A DNA stretch of 14,741 bases, taken from JAWLBW01 sp041687475. GTDB lineage: Bacteria > J088 > JAWLBW01. Location: positions 1-14,741 of the forward strand of contig JAWLBW010000097.1 of NCBI GenBank assembly GCA_041687475.1, written 5' to 3'. Shown here in pieces: positions 1-7,164 of the stretch. Numbering within the stretch: position 1 is the stretch's first letter; each line of letters starts with the position of its first letter. Both the position numbers and the translations under genes were made by a program. Below the pieces are notes generated by a model, which was not told where the DNA came from, ran no database searches, and saw only the letters and a list, made by a program, of their open reading frames with translations.

Positions 1-92
1 ATACTGTCGAGAAGGGATATCACTTTCTCCATGCCGACGCGAATGATCTGATGGTCGTCGGCAATGGCAATGCTGATATCCCGGATGGTCAT
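1..92 (-). CDS. Response regulator, NarL/FixJ type (N-terminus only)
   Basis: Reading the minus strand from the ATG at 92 gives about 30 residues before the window ends: MTIRDISIAIADDHQIIRVG followed by MEKVISLLDS. The IADDH stretch is the acidic pocket that begins receiver domains, and the following IIRVGMEKVI is typical of the NarL/FixJ family. The DNA-binding half lies outside the window, so the output domain is inferred. The start codon overlaps the stop of the sensor kinase gene as ATGA, so the two are almost certainly translated together and form one two-component system. The kinase would phosphorylate the receiver aspartate, which is off the edge. Confidence 0.85.
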   Translation of the reverse strand, partial: MTIRDISIAIADDHQIIRVGMEKVISLLDS

Positions 93-1444
93 GCGGTTAC
101 CACCTCGGGCGCTGCGGTGAGCGGGACGTCGACCCGCAGGAAAAAGCCCTTGCCCGGTTTCGACGAAAGGTCGGCGCAGCCGCCGATGTCGATGGCGCGA
201 AGTCGTATGCTGACCAGCCCGTAACCATGCGTCCCCGCATCGTTCAGCGCCGCCATGTCGAAGCCGCGGCCGTCGTCGGCGTATACGAGACGAAGCGTGT
301 CGCCGTCGAGTACCACGGTGGTCTGAACGTGACGGGCTTGGGCATGCTTGACGGTGTTGTTCGCGCATTCGCGAACGATGAGGTGAAGGGCCTGCTTGAC
401 GTCGCCCGGAATGCGATTGATGGCCTCATCGAGGCTGCACTCGAAAGGCAGACCGGCCGGCGTGAGCAGGCCATCGAGGCTGCTGCGAATGATTTCGGTC
501 AACGTGCCGCGATCAATGGCGTAGGGGTCGAGGTCGCGAAGATTCGAGCGAATAATCTGCTTCAGGCTGGCCGTGTGCCTGTCGACGGTGTCGACGAACG
601 GCGCGAAGCCGTCGCATCCGTCACGCTGGAGCATATGTCTGGTGGCATATGTCTCGAGATGAAGAGCCGTGATGATGGGGCCGACATTGTCGTGCAGGTC
701 GTACAACAGGCGCTCGCGTACCTTTTCGTAACTGGTCAGCGCTTCGCGGGTAGCAAGCGCGAGATCGCGCTTATGCGACTCGAGGAGCCGTGACAACTGC
801 ACCGCGCGTACGTGGTTGCTGCCTACGAGACGGTAGACCACGTGACCGATGAAGACCATGCCGATGCACGAAGAGGCGAGAAACAGCACCGGTCCGAGGA
901 AAACCGGTGAAAGCTGCGCAGGACCGACCGTCCACACAAAGGCGACGAGGTAGGAGACGACAATGGCCAGCGTCGCGCCAATCCGTTGCGGCAAGGGCAC
1001 CAACAGCGCAACCGTGGTAGCCGGAATCGGGTACACCGAGTAGAAGAATGGATGGTCGATGCCCCCGAGACCGCCCATGACGTAACCCGACACGCCCATG
1101 ACCACAAGGGCCGCTGCCGAAAAGGCCCAGCCGGGGTTTCGGCGCAGCCACGGCATCCAGGTAAATCCGAACGCGAGCAACAGGGTAGTCGAGCCGAGTG
1201 TCACGCGCCAGATGAGCAGCGCCCGTTGATACTCGGGGTGGTCGCTGAAGAAGTACCAGTCGGTGGGCCAGGCCAGAAAGGTTGCGGCCGCCATCAGCAG
1301 GGCAATCGCGCGCAGCCAGCGTACCGTCAATTCACGAAGATGGGGCTCCGATTGCCGGAACTCCTCTTCGGGAACGAGGGAAAAGAAGCGCGTCAGTGCT
1401 GAGCGTATTGCCCGGGACAAGCGTATCCTGGAAGAGTGGAGCAT
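89..1444 (-). CDS. Membrane sensor histidine kinase, HisKA_3 (NarL/NarX-like) class
   Basis: A 451-residue kinase of the inner membrane. Residues about 42-205 hold roughly six hydrophobic segments with short loops and no large periplasmic domain, so the signal is probably sensed within or near the membrane. A coiled linker (about 210-245) leads to the dimerisation and phosphotransfer helix with LLYDLHDNVGP; His251 is the expected phospho-acceptor. The ATPase part follows, with an N-box (RECANNTVKHA, about 358-368), the G1 box DDGRGFD (390-396) and the G2 box GYGLVSIRLRA (407-417). All catalytic boxes are present, so the kinase looks active. It partners the response regulator that overlaps its 3' end. 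The ligand cannot be read from the sequence. The ribosome-binding site is weak, and an in-frame choice slightly further in cannot be excluded. Confidence 0.92.
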   Translation of the reverse strand: MLHSSRIRLSRAIRSALTRFFSLVPEEEFRQSEPHLRELTVRWLRAIALLMAAATFLAWPTDWYFFSDHPEYQRALLIWRVTLGSTTLLLAFGFTWMPWLRRNPGWAFSAAALVVMGVSGYVMGGLGGIDHPFFYSVYPIPATTVALLVPLPQRIGATLAIVVSYLVAFVWTVGPAQLSPVFLGPVLFLASSCIGMVFIGHVVYRLVGSNHVRAVQLSRLLESHKRDLALATREALTSYEKVRERLLYDLHDNVGPIITALHLETYATRHMLQRDGCDGFAPFVDTVDRHTASLKQIIRSNLRDLDPYAIDRGTLTEIIRSSLDGLLTPAGLPFECSLDEAINRIPGDVKQALHLIVRECANNTVKHAQARHVQTTVVLDGDTLRLVYADDGRGFDMAALNDAGTHGYGLVSIRLRAIDIGGCADLSSKPGKGFFLRVDVPLTAAPEVVTA

Positions 1445-1726
1445 CCATTCTAGCTTTCTGCTATGAGGCTGGCAAATCGCCCGTAAAGCGGGATGCGTGG
1501 GAGGGCTGGAGTGGTCGAATATCTGTCATTTTTGTAGAACCCGGCCAATTTTCCTTGTTTTTTCATCTTGTGGCTCGTTGCCTTGAAGAAGACGTTTATC
1601 GGACACGAGCCGCACGCATTCGCGACGCCTCATTCGTATCGTGGAATCAGAGAAAGAGGCACGGATGATTTTCCGTCGCAAATCTGTACGAGACAGGCGC
1701 AGGGCGCCGAAAACGAGGAGACCGAC
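1445..1726. other. Divergent intergenic region between kinase and thioesterase genes
   Basis: This 282-base spacer separates two genes that point away from each other, so both promoters should lie here. Its middle (about 1525-1570) is clearly more AT-rich than the surroundings. A 7-bp inverted repeat (GGCTCGT at 1572-1578, ACGAGCC at 1605-1611) is present and could be a small hairpin or operator. I could not find a convincing sigma70 -35/-10 pair for either direction. The reading frame of the thioesterase is open upstream to 1568, but the sequence there is not protein-like. Confidence 0.4.
1715..1720 (+). promoter_or_regulatory. Ribosome-binding site that fixes the thioesterase start
   Basis: GAGGAG lies six bases before the ATG at 1727. 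This is the only good Shine-Dalgarno sequence in the open frame and argues against the upstream ATG at 1568. Confidence 0.75.
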
Positions 1727-2515
1727 ATGAACGCCAATCTTGCACATCGCCGACCCGACCACGAGATGCCCATCGAACAACAGGTGCCCGCGAGCTTCGA
1801 AAGCGTGAACATGGACCAGTACTTAAAGCACAGTCATGTATACCGGCATGCCGATATGCCCGCGCATGCCTGGTTTGTCGAAAACACGGGGGGCGACTTC
1901 TTCCATTATTACCGCCGCCACGGGTTGGGCATGGTTTACACGTGGCTGCGTGTCGAGGTCGAGGCGGTGCCGGTCATTCCCAAGGAAAGTCTGCGCGCTC
2001 GTTTCCAGACCACGCTGGGGCATTATCCGGTCCGCGAGGGGAAGGCGCCGCGCTATGGAGGCATGGATACCATGAGTTTCGAGGGCATGCAGGGCGAGGT
2101 CGCGCGCATGAGCACCAGCTGGGTCTGGTTCCAGCATTCAAAGGATGTATGGCCGCACGTGCTGCGAGAGGCGCCGCCCGAGTTTCTCGATACCGGACTC
2201 ACGCTGCCGTTTCACCAACCTGCCCCCGAGGTAGAAGGCGAATTCGCCCATCGCTTCGTTTGGACACGGCGGGAAACCGACCTGAACCAGCACGTGAATT
2301 CCATGGCCTATTTCGAGCGGGCCGAAAACGCCCTCTTCCACATAGGCCTGACTCCGGCTGCCGTGGGGGCTTGGGATGTCTGGTATTTGAATCCCGCGTT
2401 TCCGCATCAGCACACCGATGCCTACGTCGAAGTGCGCGACGGCCGTGCTTTGGTGAGAATGGCCGCCGCTAACGGTGGTGAGACTTCGACGGTGATGCGT
2501 ATTCCCCTGGCATGA
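1727..2515 (+). CDS. Acyl-ACP thioesterase-like double-hotdog protein
   Basis: A 262-residue protein, about the length of bacterial acyl-ACP thioesterases, which release fatty acids from acyl carrier protein. The second half contains RRETDLNQHVNSMAYFERAE. This is the family signature, in which the D-x-N-x-H residues (Asp185, Asn187, His189) match the catalytic set described for plant FatB-type enzymes. The first half (about residues 35-140) looks like the first hotdog repeat, with a helix-like segment around GGDFFHYYRRHGLG and a conserved-looking tryptophan/arginine strand. There is no signal peptide, so it should act in the cytoplasm. It stands alone between divergent and convergent neighbours and has its own terminator. 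It could instead use acyl-CoA or another thioester; the substrate cannot be decided from sequence. Confidence 0.78.
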   Translation: MNANLAHRRPDHEMPIEQQVPASFESVNMDQYLKHSHVYRHADMPAHAWFVENTGGDFFHYYRRHGLGMVYTWLRVEVEAVPVIPKESLRARFQTTLGHYPVREGKAPRYGGMDTMSFEGMQGEVARMSTSWVWFQHSKDVWPHVLREAPPEFLDTGLTLPFHQPAPEVEGEFAHRFVWTRRETDLNQHVNSMAYFERAENALFHIGLTPAAVGAWDVWYLNPAFPHQHTDAYVEVRDGRALVRMAAANGGETSTVMRIPLA

Positions 2516-2539
2516 TGCAGTCTGCGGGTCGCAGAACAA

Positions 2540-2586
2540 CGGCCGGGTCGTGGCGGTAATGCCGCCTCGGGCCGGTCGAACTTTTT
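2540..2586 (+). terminator. Probable intrinsic terminator of the thioesterase gene
   Basis: A GC-rich imperfect stem (left arm 2540-2556, loop TAATG 2557-2561, right arm 2562-2578) has a perfect GGCGG/CCGCC core and is followed by TTTTT at 2582-2586. A smaller perfect hairpin, TCTGCG-GGT-CGCAGA, lies just before it at 2521-2535. The orientation and position fit transcription ending after the stop codon at 2515, before the convergent gene. Confidence 0.6.
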
Positions 2587-2655
2587 CAGGAGCGAATGAG
2601 GATGGACCTGGGAACCTTCCGCCAATTGCCCCGACGAGTGCATCCGGGGACGACG

Positions 2656-4710
2656 TCAGCGAATGACCCGGAATACCAGGTGTTCATCGTCGAGTCGGAA
2701 GGCGCTGTGCTCGTCGAAGGCGACCGAACGACTGGTAACAAGATTGCGCACCGTGGCCGAGGTCGTCAGTTCGCCCGGCGGCGTGTTGGCCGCAATGCGG
2801 TCGGCCAGTTCGGGGGTGAGCCCCTGGGGTATCTGGCCCGCGAATTCGCACTCGCCGGTGTGCAGTGCCGCCCGGGTACGGCATTCAGACGCTTCCGAAG
2901 CATCGAGAATGGCCCTGCCGCAGGCGATGGCCCGGCTGGGGCCGTCGATGGAAGCGAACCATTTTCCCTCGCAGGGTGCGGTCACCGTGCCCCCGGCGCG
3001 CACGACCTCGCGTTCGACGATGGGCGAGAGCCCGTCGGCCCGATCGGCACGGCAGTGCACGGCCAGAATGGTGGCCAGGCGGGTCTCGAGGGCGTCTCGC
3101 GGTTCCAGGCCGTCGACGAAGGAGCGAATGGTATCGAGAATGGGTTTCGTCTCGCCCAGCCAGATCCAGTGATCGCGCCCCGGAAGCTCGACGTATTCGG
3201 CGCTGGGAATACGCTCGGCAAGATGCCGCCCCGCCCCTACCCTGATTGCCCTGTCGCCTGTGCGGTGAATGACCACCGATGGTATGCGAATGCTCGAGAG
3301 CACGGGCCGCACGTCGATGTCGCGCAGGGCCTGGAGCACGCCGCGCACGCCGCCCGGACTGGTGGCCTGGCGCAGCAGACGGGCCCACCACGTTTGAAAG
3401 GCGGGTTTGTCGGCCGCGGTGGGGGCGAAGGCCTCGATGTCTGACGGGCCGCCCCACGATGCCACCAGCCGCTCGAGCCAGGCATCGTGCTGATCGAGGC
3501 GCAGGGCCCACGGATAGTCGTGCGCCCGAAGGCCCTTCGCCATGGAGCCGTAAATGATGAGCCCGTCGACCCTTTCGGGGTGGGTTGCGGCGGCGTAGGC
3601 CCCGGCGGGTCCGCCTTCGGAGATACCCATGATGACGGCGCTCTCGGAGCCGATGGCGTCGAGTACGGCAAGCGCGTCGGAAACCGTGTGCTCGAGCATG
3701 GGGGGGTAGCCGATGCGATCGGACAACCCCATACCGCGCTTGTCGAAGGTAATGACGCGCCCGATTTCGCCCAGTGACCGCAGAAATTCGGCGAGCCCCG
3801 GCTCTTCCCAGTACAGTTCGAGATGGCTGACGAAGCCGTTGATGACGAGAATGTCGCGACCCCTGCCGAAGACCTGGTAGGCCAGGTGCACGTCGCCGTT
3901 TCGCACGTAGCGAATGGGCGGCGGCGAGGGGGCGGCCGGCCTGTTAGCCGCCGAAGGTTGCGGCTGCGACAGGCCGGGCGGTTCGGCTTCCAGTGCGCCC
4001 CGGGTCTCGGGCTGGGGGTTGGCGCCGATTTCGTCGAGCAATACTGTCGTGCACTCGTCGTACTGCCGCACGGCCGCCGCCCGTTGGCCGGTCAGGTTGT
4101 ACAGCCGAATGAGGGCGCGGTGGGCCGCTTCATTGGTGCGATCGAGCGAGAGCCAGCGGCGGGCCGCGCCGATGGCGTGGTCGTAATCGGCGGCCTCGTC
4201 GTACAGGCGGCAAAGATGTTCGAGCACCGCGGCCAGACGGCGGCGAAGCTCTTCGCGCTCGAACGACTGCCAGTCTTCGAAATCATTGCTGCCGGGCAGG
4301 TGGTAGCCGGCCATGAAATCGCCGGTGTATACCTCGCAGGCCTGACGCAGCGAAGCCACGTCGCAGGCGCTCGAGGGCAGCGCGCCGCCGGTCAGCGCGG
4401 TAAAGGCGACGGTGTCGGTATACAACCCGCCGGCGGCATTGAGGGCGACGGTGTCGCTGCTCGTGGTGATGATGTCCTTGCCGAGAGACTGGCTGATGAC
4501 GTAGAGGGTGCGCCGCAGGTTGCCGCGGGCGTCGCGCTGGGAAGCTTCGGGCCAGAGCAGGGTCGCGAGCAGGTCGCGGCCGTGAGGCTTTGCCGTCTGG
4601 GCCAGGTAGCTCAACAACGCCAACGCGCGGCGGTTCCCGAGATCGAGCGGCTTGCCGGCCACCTCGATCCGGGGAACCCCGAAGAGATACAGTCGTTTTT
4701 CGACACTCAT
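2656..4710 (-). CDS. SARP/BTAD regulator - alpha/beta hydrolase - degenerate cyclase fusion
   Basis: A 684-residue three-part protein. Residues 4-90 (LYLFGVPRIEV, LATLLWPEASQRDARGNLRR) form an OmpR-like winged helix of the SARP type. Residues about 95-235 are a helical BTAD domain (EDWQSFEREELRRRLA, AAHRALIRLYNLTGQRAAAV). After a Pro/Ala linker, residues about 265-530 are an alpha/beta hydrolase with nucleophile Ser364 in GISEGG, an acid at Asp486 and a base at His514 in GRDHWIW, so this part may be active. The last 140 residues resemble a class III nucleotide cyclase (RAALHTGECE, PPGELTTSATVRNLV). However, the metal-binding aspartates usually seen in F-T-D-I and G-D-G motifs are absent; the places read LAVHC and EGKW. 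It is therefore probably a sensory or structural pseudo-cyclase. The start at 4710 is chosen because homology begins there; an ATG at 4758 is in frame. It is the third gene of the operon with mddA, 60 bases downstream. Confidence 0.85.
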   Translation of the reverse strand: MSVEKRLYLFGVPRIEVAGKPLDLGNRRALALLSYLAQTAKPHGRDLLATLLWPEASQRDARGNLRRTLYVISQSLGKDIITTSSDTVALNAAGGLYTDTVAFTALTGGALPSSACDVASLRQACEVYTGDFMAGYHLPGSNDFEDWQSFEREELRRRLAAVLEHLCRLYDEAADYDHAIGAARRWLSLDRTNEAAHRALIRLYNLTGQRAAAVRQYDECTTVLLDEIGANPQPETRGALEAEPPGLSQPQPSAANRPAAPSPPPIRYVRNGDVHLAYQVFGRGRDILVINGFVSHLELYWEEPGLAEFLRSLGEIGRVITFDKRGMGLSDRIGYPPMLEHTVSDALAVLDAIGSESAVIMGISEGGPAGAYAAATHPERVDGLIIYGSMAKGLRAHDYPWALRLDQHDAWLERLVASWGGPSDIEAFAPTAADKPAFQTWWARLLRQATSPGGVRGVLQALRDIDVRPVLSSIRIPSVVIHRTGDRAIRVGAGRHLAERIPSAEYVELPGRDHWIWLGETKPILDTIRSFVDGLEPRDALETRLATILAVHCRADRADGLSPIVEREVVRAGGTVTAPCEGKWFASIDGPSRAIACGRAILDASEASECRTRAALHTGECEFAGQIPQGLTPELADRIAANTPPGELTTSATVRNLVTSRSVAFDEHSAFRLDDEHLVFRVIR

Positions 4711-4711
4711 G

Positions 4712-4741
4712 GTACTGTTTCTGCCACCACCATAGCAGTAC
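4712..4741 (-). promoter_or_regulatory. Inverted repeat at the translation start of the fusion gene
   Basis: On the minus strand GTACTG and CAGTAC (perfect 6-bp arms at 4736-4741 and 4712-4717, spacer 18 bases) sit immediately before the ATG at 4710. The spacer holds the only purine-rich candidate ribosome-binding sequence. It could be an mRNA hairpin controlling translation or an operator; this is inference from position only. Confidence 0.3.
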
Positions 4742-4770
4742 GCTTTGCCCCTCGGCAAGCCCGAGCGTGG

Positions 4771-5553
4771 CTACAGCCTGTTATCGGGTAGACGGTCGCG
4801 CACCGCGCCCACCGGACTCTGCGGCCAGTGCAACCGCGGCAGCAGCATGGGCGTGCGGGCCTGGTAGGCGCGATAGTCGTCGCCGAAGCGACGCAGCAGG
4901 GCACGCTCTTCGAAACGGATGCCGACGAGCATGTAGGCCGTGAAGGCGCCAGCGAATAGCAGGTGGCCCACGGTCATGGTCGGCGTAGACCAGATGCCCA
5001 GCAACAGGCCCGACATCATGGGGTGGCGCACCATTTGGTAGAGCAGGGGCGTGACGAAACGGGGCTCGGCCGCAGGCTTCCCCCTGAGATGGGCGTGGGT
5101 CTGCGACAGACCGGTGAAGTGAAAGTGATCGATGGCAAAGGTCGATGCCAGCACAAGGACCCATCCCAACCCGAACATTCCCCAGAGCAGGGTTACGAGG
5201 ATCGGATGCTCGATGTGCCAGAGTATTTCAGGCATGGGTTGCCAGAAATAGAGAATGGCCGCCAGCTGCATGGTGGCCGTGAGTACGAATACCGTGCGCT
5301 CGAGGTGATCGGGCACCAACCGCCGCCACCGCCGCTTGAAGCCGTCGCGGGCCATGGTCGAATGCACCATTCCGAAGGCGGTAATGAGGCCCAGGTTCAC
5401 GGCCAGGGCTGTACCGCCGCCCGCCGAACCGCCGCCGGCGTTGACGGTACGCGGCACGACCACATCGGCCAGAAAGGCGATGAGCCAGGTGAAGCAGGCA
5501 AGAAAAAGCCCATATGCGGCCAGCGAAAAGGCGAAAGCTGTTTTCTTTCCCAT
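4771..5553 (-). CDS. mddA: Methanethiol S-methyltransferase family integral membrane protein
   Basis: A 260-residue membrane protein with about five to six hydrophobic segments (8-30, 50-68, 86-104, 118-138, 180-212). The family methylates hydrogen sulfide and methanethiol with SAM, yielding methanethiol and dimethyl sulfide, and is related to NnrU and isoprenylcysteine methyltransferases. Family marks are AFGMVHSTMAR (59-69), the STFAIDHFHFTGL core (137-149), FVTPLLYQMVRHP (166-178), TPTMTVGHLLFAGAFTAY (190-207) and the FEERALLRRFGDDYRAYQ tail (214-231), the expected SAM and substrate region. The length is normal. AGGAGA lies six bases before the start. It begins 30 bases after the soluble methyltransferase gene, so the two are probably co-transcribed. 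A truncated second copy lies at 7713-8085. The substrate call rests on family resemblance; another small thiol or lipid acceptor is possible. Confidence 0.85.
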   Translation of the reverse strand: MGKKTAFAFSLAAYGLFLACFTWLIAFLADVVVPRTVNAGGGSAGGGTALAVNLGLITAFGMVHSTMARDGFKRRWRRLVPDHLERTVFVLTATMQLAAILYFWQPMPEILWHIEHPILVTLLWGMFGLGWVLVLASTFAIDHFHFTGLSQTHAHLRGKPAAEPRFVTPLLYQMVRHPMMSGLLLGIWSTPTMTVGHLLFAGAFTAYMLVGIRFEERALLRRFGDDYRAYQARTPMLLPRLHWPQSPVGAVRDRLPDNRL

Positions 5554-5583
5554 GCGAAGTCTCCTGTTAATGAGTAAGTTCGT

Positions 5584-6666
5584 TCAGTCGAGGCCGATCG
5601 GTTTCCGGCACACGTAATAATCGTTCTGTATGTCGTGGGGCAGCTGATGTATGGCCGGCATGTCGAAGCCGGCGCCAAGCAAGAGCTCGACGGCCTTTTC
5701 ACGGCCCCACATGGTGCCGAGGCCCTGGCCCCCCTGCGACAGCGAAACGCTCATGCAATGCATGGTCGAAATGGTGTAGAGAAAGACGCCCAGGGGATGA
5801 TCGAAGTTTTCGTGAATGGGCGTATGGGCCTGAATGTCCTGCATGAGAAAAACGCCGCCCCGCCGCAGCGACCGGTACACCCCGGTAAGCACGGCCAGGG
5901 GCGCGGCCTGGTCGTGAATGGCGTCGAAGGCGGTAACAAGGTCGAAGCTTCGGTGGGCCGCCGCCGCGTCGAAGGAAGTCAGGTCGCGAACCGCGAAATG
6001 AACATTGGTCAGCTTGCGATTCGCCGCTTCGGCATTGGCCCCGGCAATAGCCTCTGATGAAAGGTCGTATCCGACGAACCGGCTGTTCGGGTAACGCCCG
6101 GCCATGGCGAGAAGGGCCCGCCCCGACCCGCAACCCACGTCGAGCACGTCCATGCCCTCTTCCAACCGGGGCTCCAGGCCGTCGACAAGTGGAAGGATGT
6201 GGTCGAAGAGGGCCGATACCACGGTCTGCGCGCTGTCTTCGGCCATGACGGCGTGAAAGCGACCGTACCGTTCGTAGGGAACGCCGCCCCCGTTCTGAAA
6301 GCACTCGACGATATCGTCTTCGACGGCGCCGCACACCGCCACGTACTGGGCGTAGGTGGCCAGGTTGTCGGCCCCCGCCTTCCGGCTCAGGCAGGACGCA
6401 TGCTCGGGGGGAAGGGTGAAGGTTCGGGTGATCGGGTCATAATCGACGACGCCTGCAGTGGCTGCTCCCGCCAGCCATTCCCGCACATAGCGTTCGAACA
6501 GCCCGGTTTCCGACGCCAGTTGGTCGGAGGTACGCGGGTGCCCGTCGGCCAGTGCGTCCCACAGCCCGGTGCGATGGCCGATGGATGTCAGCAGCATCAA
6601 ACCCGCCGCGTTCAACGAGGTCACCATCCGTTCGCCGAATTGCTCCTGTTTTGCCGTATCAATCAT
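5584..6666 (-). CDS. Class I SAM-dependent methyltransferase with N-terminal winged helix (Rv2258c-like)
   Basis: A 360-residue soluble enzyme. Residues about 10-85 form a winged-helix, dimerisation-type domain (LLTSIGHRTGLWDALADG, TSDQLASETGLFERYVREWL). The catalytic Rossmann domain follows, with motif I VLDVGCGSG (174-182), an acidic ribose-binding residue at Asp201 in VGYDLS, and motif IV around FDAIHD (247-252). The C-terminal part has the MHCMSVSLSQGGQGLGTMWG stretch (302-320) typical of Rv2258c-like proteins. AGAGGAG lies about seven bases before the ATG at 6666, which rules out the longer open frame to 6789. It is the first gene of the probable operon with mddA and the SARP-hydrolase fusion. 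The acceptor molecule is unknown; small-molecule O- or S-methylation is the likely type of chemistry. Confidence 0.88.
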   Translation of the reverse strand: MIDTAKQEQFGERMVTSLNAAGLMLLTSIGHRTGLWDALADGHPRTSDQLASETGLFERYVREWLAGAATAGVVDYDPITRTFTLPPEHASCLSRKAGADNLATYAQYVAVCGAVEDDIVECFQNGGGVPYERYGRFHAVMAEDSAQTVVSALFDHILPLVDGLEPRLEEGMDVLDVGCGSGRALLAMAGRYPNSRFVGYDLSSEAIAGANAEAANRKLTNVHFAVRDLTSFDAAAAHRSFDLVTAFDAIHDQAAPLAVLTGVYRSLRRGGVFLMQDIQAHTPIHENFDHPLGVFLYTISTMHCMSVSLSQGGQGLGTMWGREKAVELLLGAGFDMPAIHQLPHDIQNDYYVCRKPIGLD

Positions 6667-6863
6667 GGTTCTCTCCTCTGAATAAAGGGGAAGTTCCGTT
6701 CTGCGAAGTCCGATACGCTCGACAGCGTCACGGCGCCTCGCCTCATGTCTGATACAAGTCTGGCAACACGGCGTCTCGACCGCGTCCACGGAACGTCCAT
6801 GCGAGAAGGACAGAAGAACCGATGGTGATTTCTCAGGGGCGCAGGCGTGGTATTGCGGGGGGA
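6667..6863. other. 5' region of the methyltransferase operon
   Basis: Non-coding leader between the methyltransferase start and the repeated segment. It contains the operon's ribosome-binding site and presumably its promoter, but no convincing -35/-10 pair or palindromic operator stands out. I see no gene in it on either strand. Confidence 0.4.
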
Positions 6864-7063
6864 CGAGTACATTCCGGGTTACATCAATTCAATGAGGGGA
6901 CTCGTGAAGCCGTACTGCACGTTCAAGGGGATACACCCTTCGCCCTGATACAACGGCAGGCTCCGACGCCCAGGCGCAGAGGGGCTCTACTGGACAACAG
7001 AGGCTTCTGCACCCACCGCGGCTTCTTTCTTCTGTTCCAAGGGAAGGGCAGGGCTGGGCACCT
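6864..7063. repeat. Leader repeat, copy A (upstream of the intact operon)
   Basis: About 200 bases that recur in the same orientation at 8089-8278. The best block, 6892-6945, is 54 bases with a single mismatch to 8117-8170, and 47 of them (6899-6945) are identical. Two more blocks match well: 6972-6988 (to 8194-8210) and 7024-7038 (to 8243-8257). The 54-base block can form two small hairpins, AAGGG/CCCTT (6925-6940) and CGTG/CACG (6903-6921). It also starts exactly at an ATG and in this copy ends at a TGA, giving an 18-codon mini-frame with no good ribosome-binding site. It may be an operon leader, a dispersed repeat or a small transcript. Confidence 0.75.
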
Positions 7064-7164
7064 GGCGAAAAGACGCTAACAAGGTGAGCGGCCTGTGGTC
7101 GGGTAACGCCTGTCCCGAGTTTACGGTTTGATCTGTGGGCGCGGCCGTGCGAGGCTGATACCTG

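Noticed and set aside
1568..1726. N-terminal extension of the thioesterase
   Set aside because: No ribosome-binding site at 1568, the added 53 residues are not protein-like, and GAGGAG precedes the ATG at 1727.
2596..3444. Plus-strand open frame with AGGAG before an ATG, following the thioesterase
   Set aside because: The start context is good, but the body is antisense to the hydrolase and cyclase-like coding sequence and has no family features.
3823..4791. Plus-strand open frame of 322 codons opposite the SARP region
   Set aside because: Mirror of the BTAD-encoding strand; composition is a codon shadow and it runs across the gene boundary.
6822..7079. Plus-strand open frame over leader repeat A sharing about 50 residues with copy B
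   Set aside because: The three-base indels keep the frame open in both copies, but copy B has no start of its own and the frame runs through antisense mddA; too weak to call a gene.
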